Origin: G039029935 sp039029935
GTDB lineage: Bacteria; Chloroflexota; Anaerolineae; Caldilineales; Caldilineaceae
Reading direction: 5' to 3'
DNA length: 14,325 bases
Assembly (NCBI GenBank): GCA_039029935.1
Contig: JBCCFC010000192.1
Span: 1 to 14,325, forward strand
The notes beneath the pieces were generated by a model. That model saw nothing but the letters and a program-made list of their open reading frames with translations. It did no database searches and was not told the origin of the DNA. Positions 1-7,920 of this stretch are shown here, piece after piece. A program made the position numbers and the translations under genes. Position 1 is the first letter of the stretch. Each line of letters opens with the position of its first letter.

Positions 1-11
1 TTATCTGTGAT

Positions 12-28
12 GCAGGTAGCCAGCCTGC
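12..28. repeat. short inverted repeat at left edge
   Basis: GCAGG and CCTGC arms are separated by 7 nt, followed on the + strand by a pyrimidine-rich stretch at 31-41. It could be the weak terminator or 3' hairpin of a gene outside the window, but the stem is only 5 bp. Further right, the 8-mer ACGCGGAT occurs at 46-53 and 62-69, a 16-bp-spaced direct repeat of the simple kind common in intergenic DNA. I see no coding sequence in 1-90. Confidence 0.3.
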
Positions 29-90
29 GATACTTTCCTTTGTTCACGCGGATATAGAAAAACGCGGATTGAAGATTAAAGGAACACGGT

Positions 91-1899
91 TTGAACAGTT
101 CAATTTCACAGTATTTTACAATTTTACAGAGGTATCTCCAGCCGCAACGCATGAGGGTGTTGACCTTGGCACTTCTCCTTGTCAGTGGCATTGGCCTCCA
201 GTTAATCAACCCGCAGATCATCCGCTACTTTATTGACATGGCGCAAGACTTAAGTGCTGATGTCACCCAAGGCACACTCATCATGGCGGGGCTGCTCTTT
301 CTCGGCGTTGTCATCATTGAGCGTATCCTCAACATCGCCACCACCTATGTCAGCCAAACGGTGGCGTGGACAGCGACCAATGGCTTACGACGGGACTTGA
401 CCGAGCATGTGTTGAGCCTTGACATGGGGTTTCACAATGAACATACACCCGGGGAACTGTTGGCGCGCATTGACAATGATGTGACGCGGCTGGCAAACTT
501 CTTCTCCGAGTTTTTGATTCAAATTCTGACAGGTACGCTGTTGACCATCGGTGTGCTGGCATTGCTGATGCGTGAGGATTGGCGTATCGGCTTGGCACTG
601 TCGTTTTTTGTTGTCGGCTATGTCGTTGTGCATACAAAGAGCCAGGCAATGGCCGAACCCCACTGGCGCAAGGAGCGCGAATATGTTGCCGAATTGATGA
701 GTTTTGTGGAGGAGCGCTTTGTGGGTGTACAGGATATCCAAACCAGTGGACCTGTGGCGGTGACACATACACTGCGTCGCTTTTATGAGGTCATCCGCAA
801 ACGCACTTGGCAGGGACTCAAAGCCGATGTGGTGACTGATGTTGCCTGGGCAATCTCAAAAACGTCCTATGAGTTGGGGCGCGTGGCCGGGCTAGGCATC
901 GGCGCATATCTGTTTATCAATGGCACAATTTCGTTGGGTACGGTCTATCTCGTCGTGCATTATCTGTCCATGCTCAACGCACCGCTCAACCGTATTGGTC
1001 AGCAAATGGAGGATTTGCAACGGGTGCGCGTGTCGATTACACGTGTAAAGGCGTTAACCGAGACGAAACCAAACGTAAGCGATGGCCCTGGTGTGGAGGT
1101 GGCAACAAATGATGATGGGGCATCAGTACGATTTCGGGATGTCACCTTTGGCTATACACCGGATGTCCCGGTGCTACATAGCATCAACCTAAACCTTGCA
1201 CCCGGACAAACATTGGGGCTACTCGGTCGCACGGGTAGTGGCAAGACAACGCTTTCGCGTTTGCTCTTTCGGCTCTATGCCCCACAACAGGGCGATATAT
1301 GCTTGAATGACCACAATGTCAAGACCTTCACACTCGCACAACTCCGTCAACAGATTGGCATGGTGACACAGGAAGTGCAGCTATTCCCAGCATCCGTGCG
1401 TGATAACTTGACGTTATTTGATAACACAATTTCGGATGCGGTGATTCTGACCAACTTGACCCATTTGGGGTTAGATTCGTGGATTTCGTCTTTACCAATG
1501 GGCCTTGATACAGAGATTCGTGTGGCTGGTGTGGCAGATACGGATGAAGAGATAGACAAGGGGGACACAGGCGTTGGTTTATCGGCAGGCGAAGCACAGT
1601 TATTGGCATTGGCTCGTGTCTTTCTCAAAGACCCGTCTATCGTGATTTTGGATGAGGCGTCGTCGCGGTTGGACCCAGCAACAGAACGGTTGTTAGAGAA
1701 AGCGTTGGATACCCTGTTGCAGGGACGCACAAGCATCATCATTGCGCATCGTCTGTCAACTGTCCAGCGGGCAGACCAGATTTTGATCTTGGACAAAGGC
1801 CATGTCAAGGAATTGGGTGACTATGCAGCATTGGCATCCAATCCAGCATCTGTCTTTGCAGGGCTGCTACAAACAGGATTAGAGGAGGTGTTGGCATGA
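91..1899 (+). CDS. ABC exporter half-transporter, subunit A (canonical Walker B, variant signature)
   Basis: Membrane ABC transporter of the exporter type (type IV, BmrC/TM287-like). An N-terminal six-helix transmembrane domain (about residues 20-310) is fused to an ATPase domain (about 345-595). Visible motifs are Walker A GRTGSGKT (379-386), Q-loop Gln427, Walker B with Asp521 and catalytic Glu522, and H-loop His553. The signature is LSAGE (497-501) instead of LSGGQ, preceded by an acidic insert (about 482-492). The TTG start at 91 is chosen because AAAGGA at 78-83 lies 7 nt upstream; the next in-frame ATG, at 151, would cut into the first helix. The stop overlaps the next start in ATGA (1896-1899), so the two subunits are translationally coupled. 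Together they should form a heterodimeric exporter. The substrate (lipid, peptide or drug) cannot be read from the sequence. Confidence 0.93.
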   Translation: MNSSISQYFTILQRYLQPQRMRVLTLALLLVSGIGLQLINPQIIRYFIDMAQDLSADVTQGTLIMAGLLFLGVVIIERILNIATTYVSQTVAWTATNGLRRDLTEHVLSLDMGFHNEHTPGELLARIDNDVTRLANFFSEFLIQILTGTLLTIGVLALLMREDWRIGLALSFFVVGYVVVHTKSQAMAEPHWRKEREYVAELMSFVEERFVGVQDIQTSGPVAVTHTLRRFYEVIRKRTWQGLKADVVTDVAWAISKTSYELGRVAGLGIGAYLFINGTISLGTVYLVVHYLSMLNAPLNRIGQQMEDLQRVRVSITRVKALTETKPNVSDGPGVEVATNDDGASVRFRDVTFGYTPDVPVLHSINLNLAPGQTLGLLGRTGSGKTTLSRLLFRLYAPQQGDICLNDHNVKTFTLAQLRQQIGMVTQEVQLFPASVRDNLTLFDNTISDAVILTNLTHLGLDSWISSLPMGLDTEIRVAGVADTDEEIDKGDTGVGLSAGEAQLLALARVFLKDPSIVILDEASSRLDPATERLLEKALDTLLQGRTSIIIAHRLSTVQRADQILILDKGHVKELGDYAALASNPASVFAGLLQTGLEEVLA

Positions 1900-3692
1900 G
1901 TGTAAAACAATACACGTTTACCAGTAATCAAGTCTTCTGGCGCATGATGACGGCGACACCGCTGCTCTCTCTGGGCATCTTTATTGCCAACACGCTCGAC
2001 ATGACCCTGCCGCTCATCTTTGGCATTCTCATGCAGCTATTCTTTGACACACTCTCTGGGCAGGTTGAGACGGGGTGGAATATTTGGACACTGGTGACGC
2101 TCTTTTTGATCAACCGCATTGCCCTGCAAATTGTGGAGATGTTGGCGGCTGGTACATCGGCTTATCACTATTATCTGATGGAAACAATCATGCGGCGCAA
2201 CGTCTTCCGCACCATGCTCAAGACGGCTGGCTTTTCCTCAACGCTGAGTTCAGGTGAGATGGTCAACCGTTTTGACGAAGACACCGAGGCGATGGCTGAT
2301 CCGCCCTTTATTGCCACCTATGGCTCTGGCATGATCATTGCTGTTATTGCAACATTGTGGATTTTGCTGCGTGTCAGTGTCCCGCTAACCATTGTGGCTT
2401 TTTTGCCCACTGTTTTCTCTGTGCTGCTGATGAACTGGATGGGGCCCCGTATTCAGGCATTTCACCAATCCGCCCGTGAATCATCCGAACAGGTCGTGGG
2501 TCTGCTCACACAGCTACTCAACAGCGTCCAAGCATTACAGGTTGCAGGGGCAGAAAAAACAGCCGTACAGCGCTTTAATGAACTGGGCGATATACGCAAA
2601 GAGGCGGCGGTTCGTGATGCAGTGCTGAATACATTGATACGTTCAATGAATGACACCACGGTCAGCATCACCACCGGGTTGTTGTTGATTTTTGTGGCGG
2701 GGCTGATGCGTGAAGGCAGTTTTACCATCGGTGACTTTGCACTCTTCATCACCTATGTCTCGTTGGGGGGTGGAACCATCAGCGAGGTTGTTGGCTGGAT
2801 TTCGCGACTGCTGCGCACCATGAAGCGGGCAGTTGTCTCCAAGGAACGGCTCTTTGAATTATTTCCAGCATCAACCCATGCCAATCTTGTAGATATGGGG
2901 CCACCCCATTTGCATGGTGCATTACCAGAGAGGGGTGAGACACCGGATGAGTCAACTGCATTGCAAACGTTAGAAACTAGCCAACTTACCTATCACTATC
3001 CAAATACAACGCAAGGCATTGACAACATCGACTTGACGGTCAGCCAAGGTGAGTTTGTCGTTGTCACAGGGCGCATTGGGTCTGGCAAGAGCACATTGCT
3101 GCGGGTGTTGCTGGGTCTACTGCCTAAACAAGAGGGTCGCGTCATGTGGAACGGCATAGTGGTGGATGAACCTGCTCAATTCTTTGTACCACCTAACTGC
3201 GCCTATACACCACAAGTGCCTCGCTTGTTTAGTGACACTGTACGTGAGAATGTTCTTCTGGGCTTGGATGACGTGGAAGCCCAAGGCAATGCACTGGATA
3301 CAGCCATTCATCATGCGGTGTTAGGGCCGGACATTGCGCAGTTGGAGAAGGGCATCGAGACAGTGGTTGGACCACGAGGTATGAAGCTTTCGGGTGGGCA
3401 GATTCAGCGTACAGCGGCGGCGCGTATGTTTGTCCGTAATACCCCGCTGTTGGTCTTTGATGATTTGTCCAGTGCCTTGGATGTAGAGACCGAGGGGGTG
3501 CTGTGGGAGCGGCTCTTTTCACGCACTGACCTGCCGACATGTTTGGTGGTATCCCATCGACGGATAGCGTTGCAGCGCGCAGACCGGATTGTCGTGTTAA
3601 AGGATGGCCGTGTAGAGGATATGGGTAAACTGGATGACTTGCTAGAGCGGTGCGAAGAAATGCGGTTATTGTGGCAGACAGAGAATCAGTAG
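1896..3692 (+). CDS. ABC exporter half-transporter, subunit B (degenerate Walker B)
   Basis: Partner subunit of the exporter, with a transmembrane domain (about 15-310) and an ATPase domain (about 360-590). Motifs are Walker A GRIGSGKS (392-399), Q-loop Gln440, a canonical LSGGQ signature (498-502), Walker B VFDD (520-523) and H-loop His554. Position 523, the usual catalytic Glu, is Asp. In the dimer the canonical site therefore pairs subunit A Walker A/B with this LSGGQ, while this subunit's Walker A/B faces subunit A's LSAGE, giving the degenerate site typical of asymmetric exporters. An AGGAGG Shine-Dalgarno at 1883-1888 sits 7 nt before the ATG, which overlaps the upstream stop by 4 nt. 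A linker of about 40 residues (328-365) between the domains is low in complexity. Substrate unknown. Confidence 0.93.
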   Translation: MSVKQYTFTSNQVFWRMMTATPLLSLGIFIANTLDMTLPLIFGILMQLFFDTLSGQVETGWNIWTLVTLFLINRIALQIVEMLAAGTSAYHYYLMETIMRRNVFRTMLKTAGFSSTLSSGEMVNRFDEDTEAMADPPFIATYGSGMIIAVIATLWILLRVSVPLTIVAFLPTVFSVLLMNWMGPRIQAFHQSARESSEQVVGLLTQLLNSVQALQVAGAEKTAVQRFNELGDIRKEAAVRDAVLNTLIRSMNDTTVSITTGLLLIFVAGLMREGSFTIGDFALFITYVSLGGGTISEVVGWISRLLRTMKRAVVSKERLFELFPASTHANLVDMGPPHLHGALPERGETPDESTALQTLETSQLTYHYPNTTQGIDNIDLTVSQGEFVVVTGRIGSGKSTLLRVLLGLLPKQEGRVMWNGIVVDEPAQFFVPPNCAYTPQVPRLFSDTVRENVLLGLDDVEAQGNALDTAIHHAVLGPDIAQLEKGIETVVGPRGMKLSGGQIQRTAAARMFVRNTPLLVFDDLSSALDVETEGVLWERLFSRTDLPTCLVVSHRRIALQRADRIVVLKDGRVEDMGKLDDLLERCEEMRLLWQTENQ

Positions 3693-3704
3693 CTTGTAAG
3701 GTGT

Positions 3705-3733
3705 AGGGGCATTGAGATTGGTCCAATGCCCTA
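3705..3733. terminator. bidirectional hairpin between convergent genes
   Basis: GGGCATTG (3707-3714) and CAATGCCC (3724-3731) form a perfect 8-bp stem with a 9-nt loop, extendable by T-A pairs if one G is bulged. It lies between the ends of the exporter gene B (+) and the hypothetical gene (-). Neither strand carries a clear U tract after the stem, so it may be a factor-assisted terminator or a 3'-end stabilising hairpin. Confidence 0.5.
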
Positions 3734-3741
3734 AAATTCCA

Positions 3742-4317
3742 CTATGCCGTCGTATTGTGTTGCACAATCGGGACAAATACCTGATGTTCAGATTGCGCAG
3801 GTAGCCCTCGTGTTGAGCCTTGGCTTGCCGTCCCGACCACGCCATGTGTTGCACCACACCCAAATGCGGCCACTGTCACATGGATACCACCACGTTCCTC
3901 TTGCCCTGCAACACCTGTCGCCTCGACGCGAATGGTGTGAATTTTGCGGGACAGTTTTTCAACCTGCACATAGGTTTCAAAGGTTCCACTGCCACCAAAG
4001 GTGTTGCCTGTCCACATCTCAACGCCATCCACCCGCAGACGGGCGACACCATCATTGCCGTCCCCCCAAAACTGAACACCCACAGCCGTGGTTGGTGTTG
4101 GACAGGTGAACTCGATGTGGCCGTCTTTCGCTGTAATCGCAATCAGTGGCAGCAAATTGTCGTTGATATGGGCGGACTCATGCGGTCCCATTTTGATGTT
4201 CCCGCGCCAGACATCATGGCTGGTTTGAATACCCTCGTCATCGCTCATCACCACAAGTGATGGACGCGGATGGAATCCACGAATAATTTCAGATTGTACT
4301 GTCACTTTGGCTGTCAT
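3742..4317 (-). CDS. hypothetical protein, 191 aa, predicted beta-rich
   Basis: I do not recognise this family. The product is 191 residues with no signal peptide, membrane segment or lipobox. Alternating hydrophobic stretches and Gly/Asp turns (for example FWGDGNDGVARLRVDG at about 83-98) suggest a beta-sandwich, perhaps jelly-roll or carbohydrate-binding-like; that is inference only. Cysteines occur at about residues 71 and 154 and are not arranged as a known motif. The start is well supported: AAGGAGG (+ strand 4327-4333) lies 9 nt upstream of the ATG. It is transcribed divergently from the sugar ABC operon and shares the 4318-4573 regulatory region with it, so it may be co-regulated. An overlapping opposite-strand frame (3820-4260) lacks this ribosome-binding site and I treat it as a shadow. 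Confidence 0.75.
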   Translation of the reverse strand: MTAKVTVQSEIIRGFHPRPSLVVMSDDEGIQTSHDVWRGNIKMGPHESAHINDNLLPLIAITAKDGHIEFTCPTPTTAVGVQFWGDGNDGVARLRVDGVEMWTGNTFGGSGTFETYVQVEKLSRKIHTIRVEATGVAGQEERGGIHVTVAAFGCGATHGVVGTASQGSTRGLPAQSEHQVFVPIVQHNTTA

Positions 4318-4351
4318 ATGGCTGCGCCTCCTTAATTCTCTAATAATCGTT

Positions 4352-4424
4352 CACCCTCTCCTAACCAATCCCGCTAGTGGATAGAACAGTTCCACCCCCA
4401 AACTAGGGGAGGTTAGGAGGGGTG
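4352..4424. repeat. long-armed inverted repeat in divergent promoter region
   Basis: CACCCTCTCCTAACC (4352-4366) is matched by GGTTAGGAGGGGTG (4411-4424), whose reverse complement differs by a single one-base gap or bulge. Nested inside are GTGGA/TCCAC (4377-4381 / 4391-4395) and CCCC/GGGG (4396-4399 / 4406-4409), so the whole could fold as a branched structure. It sits in the leader of the minus-strand hypothetical gene. It may be a leader RNA structure or a protein site; I see no U tract making it an obvious terminator. Confidence 0.45.
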
Positions 4425-4442
4425 TATACATTTTTACCCTGT

Positions 4443-4471
4443 TTGACATGGATTTCAACCCATGTTAGGCT
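4443..4471 (+). promoter_or_regulatory. sigma70-like promoter of the sugar ABC operon
   Basis: A perfect -35 hexamer TTGACA (4443-4448) is followed by a 17-bp spacer and TAGGCT (4466-4471). The -10 keeps the conserved T, A and final T of TATAAT. Transcription would begin near 4478, giving a leader of about 95 nt before the solute-binding gene. This is a pattern match only; no experimental start is known. Confidence 0.5.
4446..4465. promoter_or_regulatory. palindromic operator filling the promoter spacer
   Basis: ACATGGATT-TC-AACCCATGT is a 20-bp palindrome with 8 of 9 positions matching. It occupies the spacer between the -35 and -10 elements and overlaps the last three bases of the -35. A protein bound here would block RNA polymerase, so a repressor, probably responsive to the transported sugar, is the simplest reading. 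No regulator gene is in the window. Confidence 0.5.
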
Positions 4472-4494
4472 ATCAATCATATACCTACATTTTT

Positions 4495-4512
4495 ATACAA
4501 GCGATATTGTAT
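4495..4512. promoter_or_regulatory. second inverted repeat downstream of the promoter
   Basis: ATACAA and TTGTAT flank a 6-nt centre, a perfect 6-bp inverted repeat at about +18 to +35 relative to the predicted start. It differs in sequence from the palindrome in the spacer, so it would be a site for another protein or a weak leader hairpin. Confidence 0.35.
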
Positions 4513-4522
4513 CTGGCTTGTT

Positions 4523-4553
4523 AGGTTATTTTTCAGGTTATTCTCAGGTTATT
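4523..4553 (+). repeat. three AGGTTATT direct repeats in the operon leader
   Basis: AGGTTATT occurs at 4523-4530, 4535-4542 and 4546-4553, with spacings of 12 and 11 bp, close to one helical turn. This fits either a multi-site protein-binding array on one DNA face or repeated RNA-binding motifs just before the ribosome-binding site (AGGGGG at about 4561-4566). Confidence 0.45.
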
Positions 4554-4573
4554 TTTCTATAGGGGGAATCAAA

Positions 4574-5956
4574 ATGCAACAGACAAAACTAAGTCGTCGA
4601 GCCTTTTTGCATCTAACCGCTGGCACTGTGGCTGCAACTGCGTTGGCCGCATGTGTCGCACCAACTGGCCCATCGGGTGATGGTGATGGCGGTGATGGAG
4701 CTGCTGCCGAGAGCGTGACATTGAGTTTTCTCAATCGCGGTGGTCAGTTTATCGAGAATGTGATGGACCAGCAAATGTCACTCTATCGGGAATCCAATCC
4801 GGGTGTTGAATTCGAGATCAACGCGGTGGCGGGTGCATCGCATCAAGAGACACTGCTCTTGGCAATTTCAGCAGGCACAGGACCAGACATCTGGTTTGAT
4901 GCCAACCGCACGACGGGGCCACTGACACGCAAAGGCGTCACCACAAACTTGGAACCATTCTTTGAGGCAGACCCGGGCTTCAATGAAGATGACTATGTTG
5001 ACAATGTTTGGATCGCCCAGACCTATGATGGTGCGCGCTGGGGTATTCCTTGGGACAGTGGTGCCATGTTGATGGCCTTTAACATGGACCTCTTTGATGC
5101 TGCTGGCCTAGAGTATCCTGATCCCACTGTCTGGATGACTTGGGATGAGGCTGTTGAACTCGCCAAGCAACTCACCTTGGACCTTGATGACAACACGCCC
5201 AATGACAGCGGTTTTGATCCCGCACGGGTCAAGCAATATGGCTTGGTGCCAGGGCGTGGACATGGACGCCCAACCTATATTTGGGCCAATGACGGTGAGG
5301 TCATCGCTGGGGATGGAACCATGCCGATGGACTCAGATGAATTTATCGGAGCCATGAACTGGTTGGCCGATTTGGGATTGAAGGAATTTGTCAGTCCATC
5401 ACCAGCCTATGAAGCGGCAGGTGAAATCAGCTTGCAGGCGGGCACAGTTGCCATGCAGCACATCGGTGTTTGGTCGGTGGGTCGCATCAACCAAGCCGAG
5501 GTTAACTGGGGTACATTCCAAGTGCCATACAGCAAAACCAAGGTGTCATACGGTCACTACTCACCGCTCTGTGTCTTCTCACAGACCGAGCATCCACAAG
5601 AAGCCTATGACTTTATTTCATGGGCGTGCTTGAGCGAGCCAGGTCAAACAATCCTGGTCGATCTGGGTATGCAACAGCCCATCCGTAAGGACCTGCGTGA
5701 AGGCTTCTTGACCAACGAAGCACCACCAGACCAACAATATCGCCAAGCGTTCTACGATGCCTTTGAGGACGAGGAAACGTTCCGCTGGCCGGGTGACACG
5801 ATTGGCTCTTACTATGGTGGCTGGTATCAGACCATGCTCGACTTCTGGGGTCCATATCTGGATCAGCTTTGGATCGGTGACAAACGCTGGGAAGACATGG
5901 CCGCAGAGGTGCGCGCTGGCTCTGAGCATATTTTGGAAACTGGTGAGATTTCCTAG
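4574..5956 (+). CDS. ABC sugar transporter, extracellular solute-binding lipoprotein
   Basis: Family 1 (SBP_bac_1, MalE/UgpB-like) carbohydrate-binding protein of 460 residues, which captures substrate outside the membrane and delivers it to the two downstream permeases. The N-terminus has a twin-arginine-like SRRAFL (7-12), a hydrophobic stretch and a lipobox LAAC with Cys27, so a lipid-anchored, probably Tat-exported protein is expected. A Gly/Asp/Ala-rich linker (about 31-44) follows before the mature fold. AGTGPDIWFDA and GIPWDSGAMLMAFN are typical family stretches. AGGGGG precedes the ATG. It is the first gene of the operon and is separated from the permeases by 163 nt containing a long hairpin, which would favour excess binding protein. 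The sugar cannot be named from the sequence. Confidence 0.93.
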   Translation: MQQTKLSRRAFLHLTAGTVAATALAACVAPTGPSGDGDGGDGAAAESVTLSFLNRGGQFIENVMDQQMSLYRESNPGVEFEINAVAGASHQETLLLAISAGTGPDIWFDANRTTGPLTRKGVTTNLEPFFEADPGFNEDDYVDNVWIAQTYDGARWGIPWDSGAMLMAFNMDLFDAAGLEYPDPTVWMTWDEAVELAKQLTLDLDDNTPNDSGFDPARVKQYGLVPGRGHGRPTYIWANDGEVIAGDGTMPMDSDEFIGAMNWLADLGLKEFVSPSPAYEAAGEISLQAGTVAMQHIGVWSVGRINQAEVNWGTFQVPYSKTKVSYGHYSPLCVFSQTEHPQEAYDFISWACLSEPGQTILVDLGMQQPIRKDLREGFLTNEAPPDQQYRQAFYDAFEDEETFRWPGDTIGSYYGGWYQTMLDFWGPYLDQLWIGDKRWEDMAAEVRAGSEHILETGEIS

Positions 5957-5980
5957 TTTGTTGTTGGGGCGGTGGTTGGT

Positions 5981-6053
5981 GGGTCGGTATTCGGTAAGTC
6001 GGTATTCGGTGGGTCGGTATTCGGTAACTGACTCACTGACCTACTGACTTACC
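5981..6053 (+). repeat. GTCGGTATTCGGT / ACTGACC repeat forming a long mRNA hairpin
   Basis: On the sense RNA, 5993-6003 pairs with 6043-6053 (11 bp) and 6006-6018 pairs with 6027-6039 (13 bp). The arms are separated by a 2x3 internal loop and capped by an 8-nt loop (6019-6026). All 24 pairs form if G-U is allowed; the opposite strand would have A-C mismatches at those places. The hairpin lies between the solute-binding gene and the first permease gene. The same repeat family recurs at 13297-13469 in the opposite orientation. Confidence 0.8.
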
Positions 6054-6119
6054 ATCCAAAGTACTATTCAAACGCCACACGCCCCATCTAAAGTTCCTTG
6101 GGACACAGGGCGACCATCT

Positions 6120-7079
6120 ATGACCGCACAAGTATCACACACAGACCGGATACGATTCTGGCAATTTTATAAACGACTAAGTTTTGAGGAGACCTTTTTT
6201 GGCTGGCTCTTTATTGTGCCTGCTGTTTGTGGTCTCCTCTTTTTTCGGCTGGGTCCCGTCTTTGCCAGCCTCTACCTGAGCTTCACCAAATATGAGATCA
6301 TCACCGCACCCCGCTGGATTGGGCTGGCGAACTATACAAAATTAATCAACGATGACTTATGGCTACGGTCGGTGGAGGTCACACTTAAATATGTGCTGCT
6401 CTTTGTGCCGTTGTCACTGATTGTCGCCTACGCCATTGCCCTGCTCATGAGCCGCAACATTGGCGGTATCAATACCTACCGTACCATCTGGTATCTGCCC
6501 TCGGTTGTGCCTATCGTTGCCAGTGCCACCATCTGGCGGTGGGGGCTGAATCCAGAGTTTGGTCCGATCAACTACCCACTCAAAGTACTGGGCATACCCG
6601 CCCCTCGCTGGTTAACAGACCCGGATTGGATTGTACCATCGATTGTCTTTATCGGTTTATGGGGGTTGGGCAACACCGTTCTCATCTTTCTTGCATCGAT
6701 CACGGGGCTACCGAGAACTTATTATGAAGCCGCCGAAGTGGATGGCGCCGGACGCTGGAGCAAATTTCGGCATGTTACCTTACCGCTTACGTCATCCATC
6801 ATCTTCTATCAACTCATCGTCACCATCATCGGCAGTTTTCAAGTCTTTGGTGTCGCCTATGTCCTCTTTGTTTCCAACCCGTCAGCCTCATCAGCAGGCC
6901 CCAACAATGCTGCTCTTTTCTATGTACTCTACATGTTCCGCAACGCCTTTGGCTACTTCCGCAACGGCTATGCCTCGGCAATGGCCTGGGTCCTGTTTAT
7001 GGTGATCATGTTGCTCACATGGCTGCTCTTCTATAGCCAGCGACGGTGGGTTTACTATGAAGCGGAGGGCACGGAGTAA
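6120..7079 (+). CDS. ABC sugar transporter permease (MalF/UgpA type)
   Basis: Inner-membrane permease of a CUT1-type carbohydrate importer, 319 residues with six predicted helices (first about 26-48). The EAA loop that docks the ATPase is visible as YYEAAEVDGAGRW (201-213) followed by LPL. The NPEFGPIN loop is also typical of the family. The ATG at 6120 has only a weak AGGG 9 nt upstream. Its stop overlaps the next permease start by one base (TAATG), indicating coupled translation of the two halves. No ATP-binding subunit lies in the window; a shared MsmK/UgpC-type ATPase elsewhere is likely, as is common for such importers. Confidence 0.93.
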   Translation: MTAQVSHTDRIRFWQFYKRLSFEETFFGWLFIVPAVCGLLFFRLGPVFASLYLSFTKYEIITAPRWIGLANYTKLINDDLWLRSVEVTLKYVLLFVPLSLIVAYAIALLMSRNIGGINTYRTIWYLPSVVPIVASATIWRWGLNPEFGPINYPLKVLGIPAPRWLTDPDWIVPSIVFIGLWGLGNTVLIFLASITGLPRTYYEAAEVDGAGRWSKFRHVTLPLTSSIIFYQLIVTIIGSFQVFGVAYVLFVSNPSASSAGPNNAALFYVLYMFRNAFGYFRNGYASAMAWVLFMVIMLLTWLLFYSQRRWVYYEAEGTE

Positions 7080-7918
7080 TGCAGACACGACGATTTACGC
7101 TCAATAAGCTCTTAATTCATCTTGTCTTGGCCGTCGGCGGGCTAATGATGTTGGTCCCCTTTTTCTGGCTGGTCTCATCCTCACTCAAAGCACCCCACGA
7201 AATCTTTGTCTTCCCGCCCAAGTGGATTCCAAACCCCATCCGCTGGAACAACTATGTTGAAGTCTTTGAGGTTGTCTCTGTTCTACGCTATGCCTGGAAC
7301 ACCACCATTGTCACCGTGCTGTCAACGCTTGGTACAGTTCTCAGCTCGGCATTAGCCGCCTATAGCTTTGCCCGCCTCCGTTTCCGCGGACGCGACTTTG
7401 TCTTTGGCCTCATCCTCGCAACGGTCATGCTCCCCTTTGTCGTCACCATGATTCCTGTCTACATCATGTTTAGCCGCTTGGGGTGGATCGGGACCTATCT
7501 GCCACTCATCGTCCCCGATTGGTTTGGCGCACCCATCACCATCTTCCTGTTACGTCAATTCTTCCGCACCATCCCCATGGAGTTAGAGGACGCCGCCCGT
7601 ATCGACGGAGCCAACCGCCCACGTATCTTTGCCCAAATCATCCTACCGCTCTCACGGCCAGCACTGGTTGTGGTCACAGTCCTTTCCTTACTCCGCAACT
7701 GGAACGACTTCCTTGCGCCGCTCATCTACCTACAGAAACGCGACCTATATACGTTGGCCCTCGGACTCAACGCACTCCAATACTTTGAGGGCGGTCTCGA
7801 CTGGACCCACTACGTCATGGTGCTCGCAACGATGATGGTCATGCCCGTCGTGATTATCTACTTCTTGGCGCAACGGGCGTTTGTTGAGGGGATTGTGTTG
7901 TCGGGATTGAAGGGGTAA
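7079..7918 (+). CDS. ABC sugar transporter permease (MalG/UgpE type)
   Basis: Second permease, 279 residues, partner of the preceding gene. The EAA loop is MELEDAARIDGANRPR (167-182) followed by ILPLSRPAL. The N-terminal helix (about 13-33) and the motif with SLKAPHEIF are typical of MalG-type subunits. GGAGGG at 7064-7069 lies 9 nt before the ATG, which shares its A with the upstream TAA stop. A 14-nt tandem repeat starts 3 bases after the stop and leads directly into the next gene. Confidence 0.93.
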   Translation: MQTRRFTLNKLLIHLVLAVGGLMMLVPFFWLVSSSLKAPHEIFVFPPKWIPNPIRWNNYVEVFEVVSVLRYAWNTTIVTVLSTLGTVLSSALAAYSFARLRFRGRDFVFGLILATVMLPFVVTMIPVYIMFSRLGWIGTYLPLIVPDWFGAPITIFLLRQFFRTIPMELEDAARIDGANRPRIFAQIILPLSRPALVVVTVLSLLRNWNDFLAPLIYLQKRDLYTLALGLNALQYFEGGLDWTHYVMVLATMMVMPVVIIYFLAQRAFVEGIVLSGLKG

Positions 7919-7920
7919 CA

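Noticed and set aside
3820..4260. Plus-strand coding sequence opposite the hypothetical gene
   Set aside because: No ribosome-binding site and no recognisable protein features, while the minus-strand frame has a perfect SD and well-spaced hydrophobic pattern.
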